A stretch of DNA of 64,000 nt from positions 12,227,966 to 12,291,965 of the forward strand of contig JAXIVH010000005.1 of assembly GCA_036785325.1 (NCBI GenBank), written 5' to 3'. Source of the DNA: Urophycis tenuis (taxonomy: Eukaryota > Chordata > Actinopteri > Gadiformes > Phycidae). The position numbers and the translations under genes are program-made. Positions 36,041 through 45,852 of the stretch are shown in pieces; positions within the stretch are counted from its first letter, which is position 1, and every line of letters begins with the position of its first letter. The notes below the pieces were generated by a model, which made no database searches, was not told where the DNA came from, and was given only the letters and a program-made list of their open reading frames with translations.

Positions 36041-37636
36041 GGGATCGACCGATATGGATTTTTTAGGGCCGATGCCGATACCGATTTTTTTTTCATCAGC
36101 CTTACGCCGCCTTCCCACTAGCAGCGTAAATCAGCTCCGTAATACGCAATGCTTCCCCACCGGACGTCGTACGTGACTGTTGAAAGCGTCGGAATAGAAA
36201 ATAAAATGGCGGAAAGACTCGAGAGACTTATTTTGTCGGTGTCGGAATGTCCCGTTCTCTATGACCTGTCTTCTGAGGGATATCGGGATATAAATCGAAA
36301 GGCAGAAACGGCCACTATATAATAATAATAATTATACATTTTGAATTTTAATTACCTTAATAATGTTAGGAAATCATGAAAATGAAAGCAATACGTGACA
36401 ACATATCGTTATTAAATCATTATTTCATTTATTAAAAGTTGATTTGTTTATCAGCACCATAGCAACGTGTGGTGCTGATAGTGATAACCCATCACTTCCG
36501 TTCAGATTGTCGGATAGGAACCGTCCGTTGACTGTCGTACTAGTTCAAATTTTTCAACGCATCCGGATAGCCATCGGATCCGATTTTTTTCGCACCGCAC
36601 TCCTTCGGACCCATTCGCATGCGGTCTGCGACTCTCCATAGGAAATGTATGACTTCCGGTCGTTTCGCAGCCGTATCTACGCTGCTAGTGGGAAGGCGGC
36701 GTTAGCCGATGACCGATACGAGCTGCCAGCGCTCGTATTTTCTTGAGCCGATATTTGGAGCCGATACTGCTTTTGCTCCCTCAATTAACATCATAAAAAT
36801 GATACAATGATGATAACAAATGTTACAAGTCTCAATTCGGGGGAGGGGCAATGCAATGCATGGTCTGCACGTGGACTGCAGTGTGCCTGGACGCCTTTCT
36901 GTACTGTCTACATTAACCCGGGTAAATCCAGTAACGCATAAATATTTATCCGTTTAGCCCTTCCGTCCACATTAGAACGGAGAATTCCGACGCTGAAAAC
37001 GATGCTTTTCAGAAACGGTCGCTGAGTTGGATGAATGTGAAAACTCTGGGTTCGCGTTGTAGTGTGATCAGGGTAGACGGAGGCTTTTAGAAACGATGAC
37101 GTTCGGTTGCCATGAAAATGCCGCAAGCTTGCGCTCGAGACTGAGACGATCATCTTAACAAACATGGCAGGTGAAAAGGAAAGGATGATCTATCTGAGCA
37201 ATGTACTTGTGTATCTTCAGTTACAACTCGGCATACTATGTAACACTTATTCGTTACTCTAACGCAGAAGGCGAGCGCTGTACTTGTTGTGCTTAAGCGA
37301 GAGTCGCGTGTATTAACGCTATCAGCTGATCGCGCGCCTGTAATATAAACAGAGAGGCGTGGCGGGAGTCGCGTAACCATGACAATCATTGTTTATCAAA
37401 ATCATTTCAGTGTGGAACGTGGATGCAAAACATTCCGTAAACGATATGAAAACAATAGTGTAGATCGTTTTCATTGCGAATGTGCGTTTTTATATTTACC
37501 CGGGTTAATGTAGATGGGGCATAGTCATGCCAGAAGAAACTATCGGTGAACGCACCCACGAATCGGCCGATGCCGATACACGTAAAAAACGCAAATATTG
37601 GCCGATAATATCGGCCGGCCGATGTATCGGTCTATC

Positions 37637-37674
<38 letters not shown>

Positions 37675-38184
37675 CTGAGGAGCAGACAGCAGCAGACTCA
37701 TGCTCCAGGCGACGCTCAGCATCACGCGGTTTCTCCGGCGTGCCTCTCCGATGCCCAGCGGGTTCAAGATGGCCGACTGGCGGTCCAGGCTGATCACCAC
37801 GGTGACGAAGGAACAGGAGTACATGGCCTGTAGCTTGAGGAACATGAGCGCGCGGCACGCCACGTCGCCGGCCAGCCACTGCACCGTCACGTTCCACACC
37901 GCGTCCACCGGCATCACGATGAAGGTCACCAGGAGGTCAGCGGCGGTCAGGTTGAGGATGAGCGTGCGCACGTGGGAGCGCGTGTGGCCGCCGGCCGCCC
38001 ACAGCGCCGCCGCGTTGCAGAGCGCCGACACGCCGCACAGGACGCAGGTGATGATCACACGCACCTGGGCCGCCGTGGAGAAGGTGGGCAGCTGGAGGTC
38101 GGCGTTCCCGGCGTTCCCCGGGGGCCCGTCAGAGCCGGCGCTGGGGTCCAGGGTCGGGGGGAGGGCGACGCTGCTGGGGTTCAT
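32634..38184 (-). CDS. gnrhr: GnRH receptor (class A GPCR), 3 exons
   Basis: Exons 37675-38184, 33652-33853 and 32634-33037 join to 1116 bases, 371 residues plus stop, the usual length for fish GnRH receptors. The product is a seven-helix plasma-membrane receptor for gonadotropin-releasing hormone, coupling mainly to Gq. Visible marks are TM2 NLTAADLLVTF, ECL1 cysteine in DVACRALMF, the loop-2 motif SLDRQSAILNP, ECL2 cysteine in FTQCTTRGSF, TM5 LPLVIMITCYTRILL, TM6 CWTPYYLLGLWYWF, and TM7 DPIIYGLF (DPxxY in place of NPxxY, typical of this family). A cytoplasmic tail of about 50 residues is present, as in non-mammalian receptors and unlike mammalian type I. The two introns fall where they do in the family. 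The start at 38184 (MNPSSV) is chosen because no upstream ATG is in frame. The subtype among fish paralogues is not assigned. Both introns hold repeats. Confidence 0.93.
33038..33651 (-). other. gnrhr intron 2
   Basis: Contains a MITE-like stretch (about 33180-33450) with ctgccaaatactgtccacta and cttacacat-like motifs common in fish introns. A G-run lies next to the exon 2 donor (33631-33644). Confidence 0.6.
33652..33853 (-). CDS. gnrhr: gnrhr exon 2 (ECL2 to TM5)
   Basis: Starts after acceptor ttccctcag with IFIFHSVTITSPQNFTQC and ends RMRKA plus one base at donor gtaagt. NFT in the second extracellular loop is a potential glycosylation site. Confidence 0.92.
34010..34176 (+). repeat. LINE 3' end in gnrhr intron 1
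   Basis: Contains a pyrimidine-rich part, then ccccatggtgggacgaataa and a (ttgac)n-type tail. This is a common 3' terminus of fish LINEs, here without coding sequence and antisense to the receptor gene. Confidence 0.6.
35332..35965 (-). repeat. Minisatellite copying the gnrhr exon 1 donor
   Basis: Fifteen units (starting near 35332, 35381, 35420, 35468, 35512, 35562, 35610, 35647, 35699, 35747, 35785, 35821, 35861, 35897 and 35935) consist of gtacctgaggagcagacagc or the gcagtacagc variant plus a variable (tg)n. On the gene strand each reproduces the final bases of exon 1 followed by gtacacac. A sixteenth copy is the true exon end at 37671-37694. The array lies in intron 1. Confidence 0.95.
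35966..36038. repeat. (TG)n microsatellite
   Basis: A long (tg)n run at the end of the minisatellite. It resumes at 37641-37670 beyond an inserted element, so it was once one tract. Confidence 0.95.
36105..36701. mobile_element. PIF-Harbinger-like MITE, 597 bp
   Basis: Perfect 24-bp terminal inverted repeats begin cgccgccttcccactagcag. They are flanked by a 3-bp duplication, tta (36102-36104 and 36702-36704). A 3-bp TWA target suggests PIF-Harbinger. No coding capacity. Confidence 0.88.
36907..37514. mobile_element. Inverted-repeat MITE, 608 bp
   Basis: The ends tctacattaacccgggtaaa and its reverse complement at 37494-37514 match over 21 bp. The interior has repeated gaaaacga-like motifs and no reading frame of note. 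No clear target duplication is seen. Confidence 0.8.
37675..38184 (-). CDS. gnrhr: gnrhr exon 1 (N-terminus to TM4)
   Basis: 170 codons, ending in phase 0 at ...SLLLSAPQ with donor CTCAG/gtacac. A short extracellular N-terminus of about 40 residues precedes TM1. The last 20 or so bases plus the donor are the source sequence of the intron 1 minisatellite. Confidence 0.92.
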
Positions 38185-38269
38185 GTCTGGACCCTGGGCG
38201 CGGGGGGCTGTCCGCACAGCAGGTGACAGTCAGTTTAGTTAGCCTCACCCTTCATCAGAGCTCACAGAC

Positions 38270-38342
38270 AGGCAGAAATACTTTAACGATCCCTGAGGGA
38301 AATTGCATTTGTTACAATACTCCAGTTGGATGTTAGAGGGAA
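38270..38342 (-). repeat. Short LINE 3' fragment
   Basis: The stretch with tgagggaaattgcatttgtt near 38292 is the reverse of a common fish LINE 3' region. It lies just upstream of the gnrhr first coding exon. Confidence 0.4.
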
Positions 38343-38344
38343 AA

Positions 38345-38735
38345 GAAAAGAAAAGACAGTGTAGAAGTGTAGAAGAAAAACAGTATAGTACAGTATAGTA
38401 AAACAGCATAGTACAGTATAGTACAGTATGCCTATAGTAAAACAGTATAGTACGGTATAGTAAAACAGCATAGTACAGTATAGTACAGTATGCCTATAGT
38501 AAAACAGTATAGTACGGTATAGTAAAACAGCATAGTACAGTATAGTACAGTATGCCTATAGTAAAACAGTATAGTATGGTATAGTAAAACAGTATAGTAC
38601 AGTATAGTAAAACAGCATAGTACAGTATAGTAAAACAGCATAGTACAGTATAGTACAGTAGGCCTATAGTAAAACAGTATAGTACAGTATAGTAAAACAG
38701 TATAGTACAGTATAGTAAAACAGTATAGTACAGTG
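38345..38735. repeat. Minisatellite of agtatagtaaaac units
   Basis: Units of about 10-13 bp (agtatagtac, agtatagtaaaac) form a higher-order repeat of about 64 bp with tgcctatagtaaaacagt. Apparent proteins of YCFTILYYTVLL type are artefacts. Confidence 0.9.
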
Positions 38736-38869
38736 TAGACTGAAAAGGGGAAGCAGAGTGGGGGCTCCGTCATCCAGGGATGGTTACGAGTGCAATGGGT
38801 GCTATAATTGACAGACAGCAGGAAGGTCGACGCAAAATAAATATAAATAGACATCATTTGTATTTAATA

Positions 38870-41330
38870 ATAATAATAATAATACATTTTATTTGTAATG
38901 CACTTTATATTTTGACAATCTCAAAGTGCTACAAAGTAAAATTGGCAAAATTTTTAAAATAAAATAAGAATTAGAAAAAAAAAAAATTAAAGATGTGTTT
39001 TAAGGTTTTGTTTAAAAACATCTGTAGACTGTGGGGCCCTCAGATGGTCAAGGAGGGCGTTCCACAGTCTCGGGCCTACAGAGGAAAAAGCCCAGTCGCC
39101 CATGCTGTGGAGTTTGGTTCTGGGGGTTTGGAGAGTGTGTGTTGTTGCAGAACGGAGGGTGCGTGAGGAGGTTTGGGGGGTGAGGAGTTCCTGTAGGTAA
39201 AGGGGGGAAGACCATAGATGCACTGGTGGGTGGGGGTGATGTGATCATATTTGCGCACCCTCATCAGGATCCTGGCAGCGCTGTTCTGGATGTTTTGCAG
39301 TCTCTGAATGCTCTTGCCAGGGATCCCGATGAGGAGCGCATTGCACTAGTCCAGCCTGGAGGAGATCAAGGCGTGGACGAGCTTTTGCCAACACTCACCC
39401 TTGCCAGGGTGAGTGTTGGACGGAGTTTGGCAATGTTCTTGAGGTGGTAGAAAGATGTCTTACAGAGGTGATTGATGTGTGTATCAAATGAGGTGGAAAT
39501 CCATTTTTACGTCTAGGTTGGTGACTGATGTGGAGAGTGGAGATGTTTTGGCCAGAGAAGGTGATGCTGGTGATGGTGGAAGAGCGGAGCTGATGTGGTG
39601 TGCCAACCAGGATGGCTTCTGTTTTGGCACTGTTGAGTTGTAAGAAGTTTAGCTTCATCCACACCTCTATCTCCTCCAGGCACGTCGTCAGTGTGTTTGT
39701 TGGCAGGGGAGCAGAAGACGTTGGGGTTGTTCTCAGATAAAGCTGTGTGTCATCAGCATAGCAGTGGAATGATAGACCGTGTTTACTGATGACTTTGCCA
39801 AGGGGGAGCATGTAGATGGAGAAGAGGGTGGGGCCCAGCACAGAACCCTGAGGGACACCACAGGTGACATTGTGGGTGTGAGACTGTGCTTTACCTAGGG
39901 CGACATATTCAGTTCTGCCAGTCAGGTAATAAATAAACCAACTGTGACAGTTTTCTGAGAGTCCAATGGTGTATTGTAGGCGGTGGAGGAGGATGTGTCG
40001 AAAGCAGCTGTTAGGTCAAGGAGGATGAGTAGGGATGGGGAGCCAGTATCTGCTGCCATCAGGAGGTCATTGGTGACCCTGACCAAGGCTGTTTCAGTGC
40101 TATGGCCAGGGCGGAAACCAGACTGAAATTTTTCGAACAGGTTGTTGTGATTGAGGTGATGATGGAGTTGAGCTGCAACTGTTTTTCCAGAGCCTTTGAG
40201 AGGAATGGAAGATTTGAAATGGGCCTATAGTTGCTGAGAACTTCTGGATCCAGGGTGGGTTTTTTTCAGTAAAGGTCTGAAGACAGCAGTTTTTAATGTA
40301 GATGGGATAAGGCCGGTCAGGAGGGAGCGGTTTATGATTTTGGTGATGAATGGAGAGACAGCCGAGTTGTTGGCCTTCAGTAGAGCTGAAGGGAAAGGGT
40401 CAAGGGCACAGGTGGATGGCTTCATTTTGTTGATAATGTCCTCTACTTCTTCCTGTGTGACAGCGGAGAAGGAGCAAAGGGGCTGGACAGCTTCAGCAAG
40501 TTTGTCAACCGCTTGGGGGGACAGGACAGCAAGGAGTGGAGAGGTGTGCACGGATGTTATTAACTTTTTGTCTGAAAAAGTTGATGTGCATGTTGCATCT
40601 CTCCTCTGTGGACTCAGAGTGGGAGGGTGAGGGGGGTTTGAGAAGGTGATTTATAGTTGAAAATTGTTGTTTTGAGTTACCGGGGCTATTGTTGATTATG
40701 GTGGAATAAAATGTGGACCGTGCATCCTTCAAGGCTTCTGCATATGCCCTCCTGTGTTCCCTGTATGCCAGTTTGTGAACAGTCAATCCAGAGGCCTTGA
40801 GCCGCCGCCCGAGGACACGTCCAGCTGTCTTAATTTTTCGCAGCTCACTGGTGTACCAGGGTGCTGAGCGCAAGAATGAGATTGACCTAGATGTTAGGGG
40901 GGACGTGGAGGTCCAGGAGACTGCTCAGGGATTTGTTGTAAAAGTCAACTGATTCAGCGACAGAGAGAAAGTCAGTAGGGCCATGGGAGAGATGTTCAAG
41001 GTCCAGGGCCAGGGCTTCAGGGATGATTTTTTTTCAGATTTCTGAAGTGGATCTGACGCTTTGGTTTGGCGTGGTGGGAGGGAAAAGGCAGCTCCATTGA
41101 CACTACCTTGTGAGCTGAAACACCAAGATCATAGACCTGAAGGCTGCTGATGGGGGCGGAGTTTGAGATAACCAGATCGAGTGTGTGTCCCCTGGAATGT
41201 GTGGGGACATCAACATGTTGTTGTAGGTTGAGGGAGTCTAATAGCTGAAGAACATCAGCAGCAGGATGGCATGAGCGGGTGTCTACATGAATATCTAAAT
41301 CTCCCAAAATGATGATATTGGCAGATATTT
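38870..41330 (-). mobile_element. L2-type LINE with endonuclease and RT remnants
   Basis: On the minus strand the order is an APE-like endonuclease tail (DLDIHVDTRS ... HTLDLVISNSAPISSL, 41307-41040), a linker (40873-40505), the RT start (EDIINKMKPSTCALDPFP, 40440), the RT core (MLGPTLFSIYMLPLG, FHCYADDTQLYL, 39841-39730) and C-terminal pieces to about 39000. The 3' end is near 38870-38935, with the L2-like caatctcaaagtgctacaaa. Several frameshifts make it inactive. Confidence 0.88.
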
Positions 41331-41612
41331 CTTTACCTCATAACTAATATTTCGACATACGTGTCCTGATGACGCACAGGGGAACATTTGATGCCCTGAA
41401 ACGGCAGGACACCTCTCTCTCTCTCTCCGGATGGTGGATCACGTGACAACCACACGCATGCGTCACACTATCGTCGCTCTATTGTCGTCAGGTTCGTTCA
41501 GTTTGTCCTGCCACTTAGTTTGAGTGATACGTAAGTGAGATATCATCATACAAAGATATTCGTAAGGATATTCATCTGAACCTTTCCACAGATTATAGGA
41601 TAATGATCCCCC

Positions 41613-42057
<445 letters not shown>

Positions 42058-42059
42058 CC

Positions 42060-43120
42060 CCTCTCGTAGTTTTATATAGGCCTACCTACTAACACAGACT
42101 TGTACATCTTTAGAGATTTAGTTAATAATGTAAGATTATAAATGTTTTTATATTCATGTAATTTTGTGTTACATTATGTTACATTTATAATCTTCGCGTA
42201 GGCCTATACGACGAGTTACATCCAAGCGCAGTCTGCCACTGGACTCTGACTCTCACACTGTTTACGCATATAAAGATATGTTTTCTGTTAAATTCATAAT
42301 TAAATCATTTATCAAAAAGAAGACAGGCATACATTACATAACATTACTTCAGGATAAGATACAAATAGCAATGAAAACAAGTGCAGAATTCGCACTGCTG
42401 CCAAAAAAGGGGGGGGAAACTTACATGCAGTTCCATTGGAGAGTGAAGACGCGACAGTATCCCCTTGTTCATATTATACCAAACGCATTTCAACTAACGA
42501 CATGGTGAGATAGCCATTCGATGAACCACACATTCTCCGGTGTGTTGTTGGCTGCCGTGCGTTTCAGACGGTCTCTGCACACTCTTCTGACGCGCGCTCT
42601 TTTGGGCGCTGGGTGGAGACTGGCGCGTTGCGGTGGTGCTGATGATGGGGATGGGGGGGGGGGGGGGGGGGGGGGGGGTTGATGGGGTTCCTGTCCACGG
42701 TCAAGAAGACATCTCCTGCATGACTCAGGACGCGCTGTAAAGAGCTGAAATGTCAGCGCGTAAACGTGTTGGCTTGTGGCTGTGTGTGCATTGCGCTCTG
42801 CGCTCTTCAATAGGTTGGTTTTGCTTTAATGGGTTCCCCTGATGACAGAACGACATCGCTCACTATGTATCCTTAGGGCGCACAGTGAAGCGGATTAAAT
42901 GTCTCAGTGCGCAATGAACAGAGCGGCCGTAACGTCGCCATTAAGCTAATGGCCCCGACCTCCTCACAGTTGGAACAGCATGTTGAACGTACGTTGAAAT
43001 ATTGAAAGTCTGTTTGACGGGCGAAACATACACGTTTAGGTAATTCATGTGAATGTATTATTTAAACTTTACACTGGCAAGCATTTCTGGTGAAATTGAA
43101 AGTTTTTTCGCCAAGGCAAG
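42060..43120. other. Unassigned stretch with a G-run
   Basis: No gene recognised. A near-pure G tract lies at 42653-42678, and GC-richer sequence at 42530-42960 has no exon structure. Confidence 0.4.
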
Positions 43121-43180
43121 CTAAGGTGAGAGAGAGAGAGAGATAGAGAGAGAGAAAGAGAGAGGGGGGGGGGGGGGGAA

Positions 43181-43246
<66 letters not shown>

Positions 43247-43290
43247 ATATTTGTGTGTGCGTGTATGTGTGTGTGTGTGTGTGTGTGCAA
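43121..43290. repeat. (GA)n, G-run and (TG)n cluster
   Basis: Adjacent gagaga, g and tgtgtg tracts. All three-frame open reading through this cluster is a repeat artefact. Confidence 0.95.
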
Positions 43291-43574
43291 AGACACATTA
43301 TAATTATTATTTAGCTTGCCCCTCCTGTTCATGTATTTTTGTTATTGTATGGTTTTTTATGTTTTTTTGGTGCTAAGAATGGACATTTTCAGCTAAAATA
43401 TAAAAATTATAAAATACTGCACTTTTCTCTTTTCTCAAAGCTCAATCTTTCCTGGTCCAACCGGACTGCTGTCAAATGGACTGTACAATGTGTTCTCTGC
43501 TAGCAGGTCATCGTTAACTTAAGGTAAGTGGGGCGAGAGCCCACAGACAAAACTCAGTTATTCATAGATCAATC

Positions 43575-43860
43575 GCAGCACTTATGTGTTGGTCCCCAGG
43601 AGGAACCAATTAGGAAAGTGGAGTTTAGCACTGATGATTAGAGATGATCTCAGCTCGGGAGAGATGTTAAGAGGGAGCAATGAGGGCCCGAAGACTGACC
43701 CCTGAGGAACACCAGGGTTCTGGATAGCCATCCTGATTTGGTGAAAGCTGCTTGTTAAATGGCATGTAAACCATGAAGAGTGAGGATGGCAAGCGAATAG
43801 GATGTGAAGGTTCACTGTTTGGTTTACTGCATCAGGGAGGAAGCAAAGTTTAACCAATGT
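43575..43860 (-). pseudogene. LINE RT fragment
   Basis: The minus strand reads DAVNQTVNLHILFACH, SSWFTCHLTSSFHQIRMA and NPGVPQGSVFGPSLLPLN. This is the reverse-transcriptase block around the GVPQGS motif of L2-like LINEs. Both ends are lost. Confidence 0.65.
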
Positions 43861-44389
43861 CTGCCATCCTTCAGCTTAACAGCAGCCTTTCAGTAGCCTA
43901 CCATCTTCCTCAGTATTGTGTCTGCTATGAATGCGTTCATGATGTCTGGCCACTGCATTTCCAAGCTAGTTCTGTTCAGCCAAACTGAGTCTTTGTTCAA
44001 CATACTAAGCAGCCAATTGAAAGCCTGTACCAGGATTAACAGGGGAAGGTTGAACATAAAATTTAGGCAAACTTGAGCTCCAAGGGCAGGGCAACAGAGG
44101 AATCCATGTACATTATTGTTCATGTAACATCAGTGGTTGGACACTCTGCAGCTGTTTGTTATCTCTTAGAGTCAAACAAGTCAAACACTGCATTCAACCA
44201 GGACCAAGTCTCACACAATGGTCGTCATGATTCCACTCAAAGACAGCTGGGAACGTTCTGACTGGGGGTGTGCAGTGTAGCCTTGATTTTGTGACATCAC
44301 TAGTCCTGTATAGCCCATCTCTCTGCCCGTTAGGCTCAAGGGCTGTGGCAGGAGGGCATTGAACCTGAACCTCAGTGTCAGAACTTTGG

Positions 44390-44450
44390 TCTGTCCATCT
44401 GTCTGTCTGCCTGCCTGTCTGTCTGTCTGTCTGTCTGTCTGTCCCTCTGT
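44390..44450. repeat. (CTGT)n microsatellite
   Basis: Imperfect ctgt/ctgc tetranucleotide run. Confidence 0.85.
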
Positions 44451-45048
44451 CTACACTTCTATGTCTATACCAATACTGTGTTCTTTGTCTCAATTGGGTG
44501 ACTTACGTAGACCTGCCAAATTGTGTTGAATGACAGGCGTAAACTTGTTCAATGAAAGATGTACTCCTTTGTCAAATCAGTGGTTTGCCCCGGGCAGTAG
44601 AGAACATCACTCTCCTCTGTCCCACATGCTGGTTCATGTAATTAAACTTTACCAAATGTCATTCATTACACCATATAATTAGACTGTCATTACCAAATGT
44701 CATTCATCACATATGATTAGTGTTTTAATAGCCTGCTTAATATCTGCACAGCCTGCATAATGTCTGTACAGCCTGTTTAATGTCTGTACAGCCTGTTTAA
44801 CATCTGTACAGCCAGCTTCATGACTATACGCAGACTTTGGTTTCAGGGTTAGGGTTTCTGTTGGTTCACACTATGGTTTCTCTTTCTCTCCTAAGGAAAA
44901 CATTTGACCCCCCAGCGTAAAAACCGCAGACCATTTAAATGGATCCTGTTATCAGAGCACTCTGAGCTAACTCGATGAACGAACGGCCTGCAACCGAGCT
45001 CAGCCTGTTCAGCCACAGGATTGTGTTTTGATCAAAAGATTGGAATAA

Positions 45049-45112
45049 TACATTTACATTTATTGATTTAGCAAAGTGACTTACAAGTGAGAAGGCTACG
45101 AGTAGTCAAACC
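45049..45112 (+). repeat. LINE/SINE 3'-tail fragment
   Basis: tacatttattgatttagcaa followed by gtgacttacaagtgagaa resembles the 3' tail at 1633-1705 and that of L2-like LINEs and their SINEs. Confidence 0.5.
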
Positions 45113-45289
45113 ATGCCATCAATAAGGAATGTAAGAAACCTGATCATCATAACCATAAACATAAACACTGAGGAGCAGGCTTCCAGAAACCAATGCAATG
45201 CAAACAGTGAGCTGCAAGTCTTCAGCAGCTGTGGCCACATCTGTGAGTATATGTGTACATAGACACTGTAGCTTTATCTAAGTACACAT

Positions 45290-45425
<136 letters not shown>

Positions 45426-45852
45426 TCTGTTGGTGAAAGAGGTAATGGTTAATGATATTGACATTCAGCAGAGCAGATCATCCTGAAGCTGTTGTCCACT
45501 CTGAGATGGCCAGGCAGACATATTGGATGCTAACTGAGTTAATATGTCAATCTGAACCTCTCAAACCTCCATGATATCATCTTGACCTTTCAACTAACGC
45601 ATTAGTAGACCCACACACATGGCTGTAGTTACATTAGGATCCATATGAGTGAAATTAGGTTCAAATTAATTTAAGTAATGATTTTGAATATTAAAAGTTT
45701 GAACCAACGAGTCCATCTGTTGTAATTACAATTAAAGAAGACTATGTTGATACAGAGACAACTGAGTGTGTGAGTAAACTAAAGAAGACAACACCAAACA
45801 AACCTTATGTACAGATTACTGTCAATTTCATTTCATTTCGCCTTCATTTCAG

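Larger units (their letters stand above)
36039..37640. mobile_element. DNA transposon with nested insertions, 1.6 kb
   Basis: The ends are imperfect inverted repeats: tagggatcgaccgatatgg on the left and cgatgtatcggtctatcacta-like on the right. Their inner parts are rich in gccgata motifs. It splits a (tg)n tract, so its target duplication cannot be told apart from flanking gtgtgtgt. Two other inverted-repeat elements are nested inside. No transposase is visible; the superfamily is left open. Confidence 0.75.

Noticed and set aside
35077..36096. 339-codon minus-strand open frame of HTHTHT/CCCLLLRY repeats
   Set aside because: It is the translation of the donor minisatellite and (ca)n tract, not a gene.
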